From the NCBI GenBank assembly GCA_941918925.1, contig OW799233.1:119239833-119303832 (forward strand): DNA of 64,000 nt, written 5' to 3'. The notes beneath the pieces are model-generated. The model was not told where the DNA came from. It was given only the letters and a program-made list of their open reading frames with translations, and did no database searches. The translations under genes and the position numbers were made by a program. The DNA comes from Phyto melanocephala (Eukaryota; Arthropoda; Insecta; Diptera; Rhinophoridae). Positions 57,703 to 64,000 of this stretch are shown here, in pieces; the first letter of the stretch is position 1; every line of letters starts with the position of its first letter.

Positions 57703-57894
57703 ACGTACATACATACATACATACATACATACATACATACATACATACATACATACATACATACATACATACATACATACATACATACATACATACATAC
57801 ATACATACATACATACATACATACATACATACATACATACATACATACATACATACATACATACATACATACATACATACATACATACATACAT
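57703..57894. repeat. (CATA)n microsatellite, about 190 bp
   Basis: About 47 perfect tetranucleotide units. All long frames across it (CMYV or HTYI repeats) are artefacts. Confidence 0.95.
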
Positions 57895-58590
57895 AGCTTA
57901 CTAACAATTTTTCTCAATAAATTTATTGAACTGTGCGCTATGTGATATGTGGCACCATCTTGCTAAAACCGCATGTCCGGAATACTAATACCTTACATGT
58001 GAGGCCCGAAATAGTTAATAAGCATATCTCTATAAATGATCGTTGTGAAAAAAATGGAAGCAAAGGTTTAACCGAACAGTTAGTTTTTTTGGATTCTTTA
58101 TATCGGTTTAAATATAACAATTCTGTTTGGTAACAAAGTCACTAAGCCAATCATCCCATGACCAGTAGGCTTGTTGGATTGAATCGTTAATTTATTTGGA
58201 GCTTAGAGATTTAATGAAAAAAATAGCAAAAGTATTGAGTAGAACGCGATATTACAAAGTAGCTATCTCATAAAGCAGTGCTTTTAATGTAAGGTTATCT
58301 GCCTTTAAGAAAAAATCGCGCTTTAAATATTTGATTGAAGATGCGGTGACCCAATAAATGCTACACTATATTATTTGGTGCACCAATTTAAGTTTACCTG
58401 CATATACGTAGTGTAGTCCACGAAAGCATTGATGAGAATCCTAGTAAAAATTGGTCCTTCTTTGAAATTTGATAAGCGAACTTTAGCCTACACTTATGCG
58501 AGACGCAACTGAACCAAATGAACATTAAGTAGCGGAGGATATTTTGTTTGATTCCATACTTTTTGGCATGTATTATTGTATATGTACTAT
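57895..58590. other. AT-rich stretch, nothing recognised
   Basis: No supported feature; opposite-strand frames at 57933-58133 overlap and lack motifs. Confidence 0.45.
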
Positions 58591-59105
58591 CGGCCTTATT
58601 CATAACAAAAAGTTAGCCACAGTTTATACACTACGTACAACGAGCTGCTAACTAGAATGCCGATTAAGCTTGGCAGCTCGTTAGCACAGAGTTTATTCAT
58701 AAGAAACTTTTTTCTGTCTGCCAACTTTTCATAAATCAACTCTGAAATTGCATGATACCCCTAAAATATGCAACCATTTTTTGTTTATAATCCCTAATTT
58801 TGACGTTTTTGTGTTTCCATCGATACTAACAATTTTTAAAATTGAAAAATAAATTAAAAAATAAACGAACAATATAATTTTTATTAAAATGGAAAAGCAA
58901 CGCAAACGATCTGTAAATTGGGAACAGGATGAAAAGGTAGGTAAAAAATATTGGTAATGTAAAACAACAACACATAAAAGCTGTCTTTCACAAGTTGGCA
59001 AACGTTTGGCAGCTCGTTAACAAGAGTTTAGCCAGAGTTTGGCATGAGTGTTATGAATAAACTTAATGCTAACTTTATGCCAACTTTTTGTTATGAATAA
59101 GGCCG
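58591..59105. mobile_element. PIF/Harbinger-like element, 515 bp
   Basis: Ends CGGCCTTATTCATAACAAAA and its reverse complement (inverted repeat about 27 bp, one mismatch), flanked by TAT on both sides, a 3-bp duplication. Subterminal direct repeats GGCAGCTCGTTA at about 58673 and 59009. It contains a short plus-strand reading frame at 58889 with a following donor. Probably an internally deleted derivative of a larger element. Confidence 0.7.
58889..58936 (+). CDS. Putative first coding exon of a SANT/Myb-like protein in the MITE
   Basis: AAAATGG context, then 16 codons: MEKQRKRSVNWEQDEK, followed by the donor GTAGGT at 58937. The basic stretch followed by N-W-E-x-D-E-K is how Myb/SANT-like domains of Harbinger-associated DNA-binding proteins often begin. 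No acceptor or second exon remains inside the element, so the piece is a relic. Alternatively it could be a captured host exon. The function is inferred from a very short sequence. Confidence 0.3.
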
Positions 59106-59593
59106 TATGTGTTCAGCATTTTGAGTAAAATTTAAATACAATGTATGTATATGCAAAAACACAGCAATGGCAATTCCATACAACTAAATTTCTCTTGGAA
59201 TACAAAACGGGCAGGATAAACATTCATTTAAAATATAAAAAAAGTTCCATTATACCTGTTACACCGGCTTTTTATTCCATTTCATAATCGAACCGTCTTT
59301 ATTGAAGAATCCTGTTATTGTTTTCTTCTCTGCTTGCAACATGCTTCTAAGATTTTATTATATCGTTTTATACAATTGTGCGATCCGTTTTTGTTTCACT
59401 ATTTTTTTTTTTCAAAGACTTTCCATTAAGTTTAAACAATTGTAAAAGTAAAATTTTGCAATCTGATTTTATATTTCTCCTTGCCTATTCTATTTAAATT
59501 TAAATTTAAAAAATTTATTAAATTATCAGAAACTAAAAAAGTCGCCTACTAGGTTAAACTTTGTTGTTGCTTGAAGTCATTTGAAGTTTTGAG
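59106..59593. other. AT-rich stretch, nothing recognised
   Basis: No supported feature. Confidence 0.45.
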
Positions 59594-59672
59594 CAAGGTA
59601 TATTCATACAGGTATGTGCATCGGAGAATTGATACAACAAAGCAACTTTAAGGCGACGCCAATTCGTATATC
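59594..59672. mobile_element. Truncated hAT MITE
   Basis: CAAGGTATATTCATACAGGT and GAATTGATACAACAAAGCAA match the left part of the element at 56978. The right end is missing. Confidence 0.65.
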
Positions 59673-59719
59673 ATTTTAGGAACAAAACCCAGGTAGTTGC
59701 TGTTTTGTTAGTAAGCAAG

Positions 59720-59955
59720 ATTTTGGGAAATTGCCCTGTATTTCAATGACGATTTGTTTTTGAATATTTCCGAGAGATTGGTACCACATACAGGTCAATG
59801 CAAAATGTTGTGGCTTCTTAAAGTTAATTTTATCTTATACAAAGATAAACGAAAATTGCTCAGTACTATGTACTATGGGGTCGGAATAGAATAATAAATT
59901 TCAAATGGAGCCATAAAGCTATATACACCCTTGGTAACATAGGTGAAGGATATAC
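59720..59955 (+). mobile_element. Diverged 3' fragment of DINE-like family B
   Basis: ATTGCCCTGTATTTCAATGA, ACTATGGGGTCGGAATAGAA and the hairpin remnant CACCCTTGGTAACATAGGTG are mutated forms of the family 3' end seen at 20000-20120. Confidence 0.6.
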
Positions 59956-60036
59956 ATTCAGGCGTATGTATTCATTAAGTAATTGCAATTCAGAAAAAAG
60001 TTTTTTATTGATATTTTTTATGTATGAAAATTGACA

Positions 60037-60061
60037 TCTATCTATATATATAAAAGTGAAA

Positions 60062-60092
<31 letters not shown>

Positions 60093-60912
60093 CTATAGAC
60101 TCCGAAACTGTAAAACCGATCGGGCTCAAACTTTGGTAAGTTGTTGTACACATACCAGGGAGTGTTTATGGGTAAAAGAAAGTGGGCGGGGCCACGCCCA
60201 TAAAAATTAGTTATCAGTTTTAGCTACTTGCACTTGACCGATTTTTCTGAAACTTTGCACACATATCGAGCTGTCATGACTAAATAATTTCGTGATAAGA
60301 AAAGTGGGCGGGGCCACGCCCCTAAAAAAGTTTTAATTTTGAGGTACTTGCACTGGACCGATTTTTATGAAACTTTGCACACATACTAAGCTGTCGCAAC
60401 CATAAAATTTTGTGATTAGAAAAGTGGGCAGGGCCACGTCCATAAAAAAAGGTAATAATTTTGAATTACTTGCACCGGACCGATTTCTCTGAAACTTTGC
60501 ACACATATCGAGCTGTCATGACTTAATAATTTCGTGATTAGAAAAGTGGGCAGTGCCACGCCCATAAAAAAAAGGTATCATTTTGAGGTACTTGCACTGG
60601 ACCGATTATTCTGAAACTTTGCACACATATTGAGCTGTTATGACTTTACAATTTCGTGATTAGAAAAGTGGGCAGGGCCACGCCCATAAAAATAATTATA
60701 ATTTCGAGGTACTTGCACTGGTCCGATTCTTCTGAAACTTTGCACACATATTGAGCTGTTACGACTTTACAATTTCGTGATTAGAAAAGTGGGCAATGCC
60801 ACGCCCATAAAAAAATTATAATTTTTAGGTTTTTGCACTTGATATTCAATTAAAATTTAGAATGTATTTCGATTCATTAAGGGGCGTAGCAACGCGCGCC
60901 GGGTTTGGCTAG
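60037..60912 (+). mobile_element. Non-autonomous Helitron with 120-bp units (copy H4)
   Basis: Starts A|TCTATCTATATATATAAAAG, then (GT)10 and AGCTATAGACTCCGAAACTG. Six units of about 120 bp (GGGC motifs at 60187, 60307, 60427, 60547, 60667 and 60787). Ends GCGCGCCGGGTTTGGCTAG|T. Best-preserved plus-strand copy of the family. No coding capacity. Confidence 0.9.
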
Positions 60913-61043
60913 TTTGAAATAAATGAGAGAAAAGAGAAGTCTGAGAGCTCAAGTTTAAAATAAGTGAATAAAATTAAAATCAGCTGGCGAGTCAAGACTA
61001 ACTGATAAATATTAATTAATGGATATAAATATAAAAAGTATAC

Positions 61044-61252
61044 CAAGGCATATTTATTCATCAGGTAATTGCATTTCGGAGAGAATTTTTTTGTTTATAT
61101 TTTTTTTATATGAAGTTTGACATTTGAAATAAATTAGAAAAGAGAGAAATTTGTTTTTTATTTATGCATTTTGACATCTGAAATTAAAAATAAGTGTTGA
61201 AAAAAATAATCAGCTGGCGAATCAAGAGTACCTGATGAATAAATATGCCTTG
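61044..61252. mobile_element. hAT MITE, 209 bp, copy 1 of a head-to-tail cluster
   Basis: Perfect 24-bp inverted repeats starting CAAGGCATATTTATTCATCA. Perfect 8-bp duplication AAGTATAC at 61036-61043 and 61253-61260. Inside are CAGCTGGCGA and TTTGACATTTGAAATAAAT. No coding capacity. Confidence 0.9.
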
Positions 61253-61266
61253 AAGTATACATAGAC

Positions 61267-61699
61267 CAAGTCATATTCATTCATCAGGTAATTGCAGTTC
61301 GGAGACAATTTTTTTGTTTATATTTTTTACATATGAAGTTTGACATTCGAAATAAATGAGAGAGGAGAGAAAATTGCTTTTTATCTATAAACTTTGACAG
61401 CTGAAATTTAAAGTAAGTGAAGAAAAAAATAAACAGCTTTTGAAACAAGACTTCCTGATGAATAACACCCAATTTACATGATGAGTTTTATGACGTCCAA
61501 TTTTCATAATTCCCTTTTGAAGTTGCTACCAAAAACTACTCAAATTCATAAGATGGTTTTTTTTGGACGTCTAATTTTTTTTTAATTTCACAATCCAGTT
61601 GATGAGAATATAGAAATAAAACGTAACAGAAAGAACAGAAAAAAGTGTAAAGCGAACGTCATAAAATACATCAAGTTAATTGGGTGTAAATGTGTCTTA
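61267..61699. mobile_element. hAT MITE copy 2, split by a Harbinger-like MITE
   Basis: Left end CAAGTCATATTCATTCATCA; inside TTTGACATTCGAAATAAAT. The right end is CCTGATGAATA continued after the insertion as AATGTGTCTTA. Flanks share CATAGAC (61260-61266, 61701-61707). It begins only six bases after the duplication of copy 1. Confidence 0.7.
61466..61686. mobile_element. PIF/Harbinger-like MITE, 221 bp, nested
   Basis: Ends CACCCAATTTACATGATGAG and the reverse complement of CACCCAATTAACTTGATGTA, with similarity to GACGT (about 30 bp). TAA duplication at 61463-61465 and 61687-61689. Removing it restores the right terminal repeat of the surrounding hAT MITE. Confidence 0.8.
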
Positions 61700-61707
61700 G
61701 CATAGAC

Positions 61708-62065
61708 CAAGTTACATATATTAATAAGGTACTCAAATACCATCAGCTGATTGTTTTTTTAAGCATTCAAAGGTAGTGCAAAGTTTTTCAATAGCGTGAC
61801 TGCATCCGTCATAATTAATTTTTTTTTTCTTTTTTGTCTACGATAAATAATTTGCAGTTGCAGTTGGTCTTAAATGTTTTAAAAATTTCCAAAACGAGAA
61901 TATAAAGTATTTATATTGAAGTTTTAAAAAAGTTATCAAAATTAAAGAAAAATTAAAAACATTGTGTGGCATCTACAGGCATATATACAAAAATAAAATG
62001 CATGAGTTTTTTAAGTGCTGTGTTTGTTGCCGGAATACATATACAAATATTATGAATATGCCTTG
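61708..62065. mobile_element. Possible third, diverged hAT MITE
   Basis: Left CAAGTTACATATATTAATAA and right TATGAATATGCCTTG resemble the ends of copies 1 and 2. The inside is not alike and the flanks share only GCAT, so the right border is uncertain. Confidence 0.35.
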
Positions 62066-62149
62066 GCATCACTTACTCTAAAAAAATAGAGTGTTGCCAC
62101 TAAATTATTTTCGTTTTTTCTTTTTGATCAAAAATGCTTTAACTTTTTA

Positions 62150-62266
62150 GGGCCGTATTCATAAAAAATATCTTAGGTTTATTGAAGGCTTATTTGAAAA
62201 ATTTCTCTGCAAAATCTGTCAAATAAGCCTTTGATAAACCTAAAATATTTTTTATGAATACGGCCC
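62150..62266. mobile_element. 117-bp foldback MITE with TTA duplication
   Basis: Arms of about 48 bp, starting GGGCCGTATTCATAAAAAAT, pair with three mismatches around a loop of about 21 bp. TTA at 62147-62149 and 62267-62269. The GGCC-TATTCATAA motif is shared with the element at 58591. Confidence 0.9.
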
Positions 62267-62269
62267 TTA

Positions 62270-63938
62270 GAATTTAAGGATTTATTTGTTTTCTCTTCTA
62301 TCCATTACTGCTTACTCTTTCACATGCATCATGTTTATTAAATTCTATTATATTTTATATTAATTTTAATTTATTACAAACTTCCTACCCTACCTATAGC
62401 AGCTGTCTCCCCAAATGATATTTGCTGGCAAGCAGCATATTGTTTCTGTTGTTGCCTGTTTGTTGTGTAAATATTTTATAATCTTTGAACAACATCTTAA
62501 ATGAAAATTTATGTAAATTTATTTTTTGCAAAGATTATTTGTACTGTAATTCCTTCAGCTTCGTAAATGCTTATGAATGTCTGTCATACTTTACCCGCCC
62601 TCTGGTGTGTACTTAAAGTCTTAACAGTCATTATACACAAATAAATATTTAAATTCGGAAAGTATTTTCAATTTCTATATTTATCTTTATGCGTACACGT
62701 AAAAAAGATTAAATTAAACTAAGAACTTTGAGTTATTATAAATATTTTTCCCAAACTGGAGTTAATCATTGTTGTCACAATATTAAAAATTTAATAGAAA
62801 ATTGTACAAGAGCATTTAATGGCCACCTTATTATCTTAGCTAATATAGAACTGAAAGAATTACTTTCAAAAACAAATTTCCTTATACATAATTTTTTTAG
62901 ATAAACGTTTTTTAAGGTTGCAAAACTTTGCGAGTTTTAAAATATTTGAAGAAAACTTTAACTAAAACTAATCAATGCAGCATTTTCAGTATATGTGTAT
63001 GTTTTGGGTGTATACAAGAATTATCACAATTTCCTGCATGAATCAAAAAGATTCAAATTTTTTTTAACATATTGCCTTAAATCTACAAAAATAAATCACA
63101 AGAAATTAAATAAATATTTTGAAATTAACTACGAATAGCAAATAAATCTAAAATGAAATCATCCATTTATTATTCTCTACATTTGCTTTTTTTCAAATAT
63201 TTATTTTTCAAATATTAAAAACCAAAACCTCCGAGAAAAAAAGAAAAATTAAACATTCTTCTTGTTAAGGATAAATCTAATTTCCTGTCATTTCCTTGCA
63301 CAAATTTATAAAAAAGAAAGCACAACTCAACAAACAAATAAAAAATGCTTCGAAGGTTAAATTAAACAAACACTCTTTATACATAAACCGTTTAAAGCAA
63401 GCATTTGAGTAAAACAATATAAAAAAAAGGAAGAAACTTATTATCATCGTCTACATTGTCATTGTTATTGGTGTGCATTACCATTATTATATTATTAACA
63501 TTATCATGTATAACATATACTTCATCTCATCTACCTTATATTGTATTAAACCATACATTCATTCACTTACTCGTACACATGCAGGTGTAAATTAGCAGTA
63601 TCCGTTTCCCCCTTTTTTCAAAAAATCAACAATGAAAACATAAAATAAGTGTGTATGCATACATACATATGTAAGCATGTGTACATATGTATGTATAATA
63701 AAAATTTACATTAGGTTCGTTCGTTTACTAAAAAATTTTTAAAGGGTATGTATTGTAAAGTGACACACACTTCTTTACTGAGTATTTCAAAGTTTATGTT
63801 AAAGATATTTTATATTGTAGAGTTTAGTGTGAAAAAACATATGACTTTAAATGTAAACAAAAAAAAAAGTAAAAAAACCAAATTTGTTTGTCTTTAATTT
63901 TATAATAAATCAACCTAAAATTACAAAAAAATATATAA
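62270..63938. other. AT-rich stretch, nothing recognised
   Basis: Low-complexity DNA and short (ATGT)n runs near 63655-63700. No supported feature. Confidence 0.45.
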
Positions 63939-63966
63939 ACAAGTAATAGCGCTATATTCGGCTGTT
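63939..63966 (+). mobile_element. Solo 5' end of a DINE-like element
   Basis: ACAAGTAATAGCGCTATATT and CGGCTG match the shared 5' terminus of families B and C; the palindrome is cut off and different sequence follows. Confidence 0.5.
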
Positions 63967-64000
63967 ACTGCAGTCTGTACCATCATGTAATGATCATAAC

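Noticed and set aside
57571..57917. Open frames of 69-107 codons encoding CMYV or HTYI repeats
   Set aside because: They are translations of the (CATA)n microsatellite in all frames and are not genes.

Overview
The window looks like non-coding DNA from a higher dipteran fly, most likely a schizophoran and plausibly a calyptrate such as a blow fly or muscid. The evidence is the strongly AT-rich base composition, (CA)n/(CATA)n microsatellites, spliceosomal signals, and a transposon load of DINE-1/HINE-like elements, Helitrons, Tc1/mariner, hAT and PIF/Harbinger MITEs, and jockey-, RTE- and LOA-like non-LTR fragments. The species assignment is inference. No complete host gene is visible.

Host signals are sparse. 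At 439-620 (+) a strong 3' splice site opens a short reading frame that ends in a stop and an AATAAA, so it is probably the last exon of an unrecognised gene whose other exons lie left of the window. On the minus strand, at 10720 and 49044, two sites combine a branch point, a polypyrimidine tract and CAG with an immediately following GTACGT. This is the layout of a recursive splice (ratchet) point. Each also has a GTAAGT donor 38-46 nt downstream. If real, at least 38 kb of this window is one giant minus-strand intron. A possible TATA/initiator pair lies at 26177-26210 (+).

Layout. 1-12 kb: terminal exon; a DINE-like element with a Helitron nested in it; further DINE-like elements carrying a LINE (15-bp target duplication) and a truncated SINE; a second type of Helitron at 9.6 kb; the first ratchet site. 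13-20 kb: DINE-like copies, a reverse-transcriptase fragment, a decayed minisatellite. 22-28 kb: a 5'-truncated jockey-like LINE with 327 open codons, a Helitron, and a 919-bp hAT foldback element built from ATTACA palindromes. 28-36 kb: a composite DINE-like element holding a Tc1/mariner insertion and a Helitron, then an almost identical 1.29-kb tandem duplication. 36-50 kb: DINE-like copies, transposase and RTE-like remnants, an unrecognised decayed coding region, and the second ratchet site. 50-64 kb: a DINE-like element with an internally inverted segment and a 77-bp MITE inside it; TA-flanked MITEs; two transposase pseudogenes; hAT and Harbinger MITEs, some nested; a (CATA)n tract; and a fourth copy of the 120-bp-unit Helitron.

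No gene set works together here. The insertions can be ordered in time because several interrupt older elements whose uninterrupted paralogues are also in the window, giving empty-site proof of boundaries. I found no tRNA, rRNA or CRISPR signals and no intact transposase.
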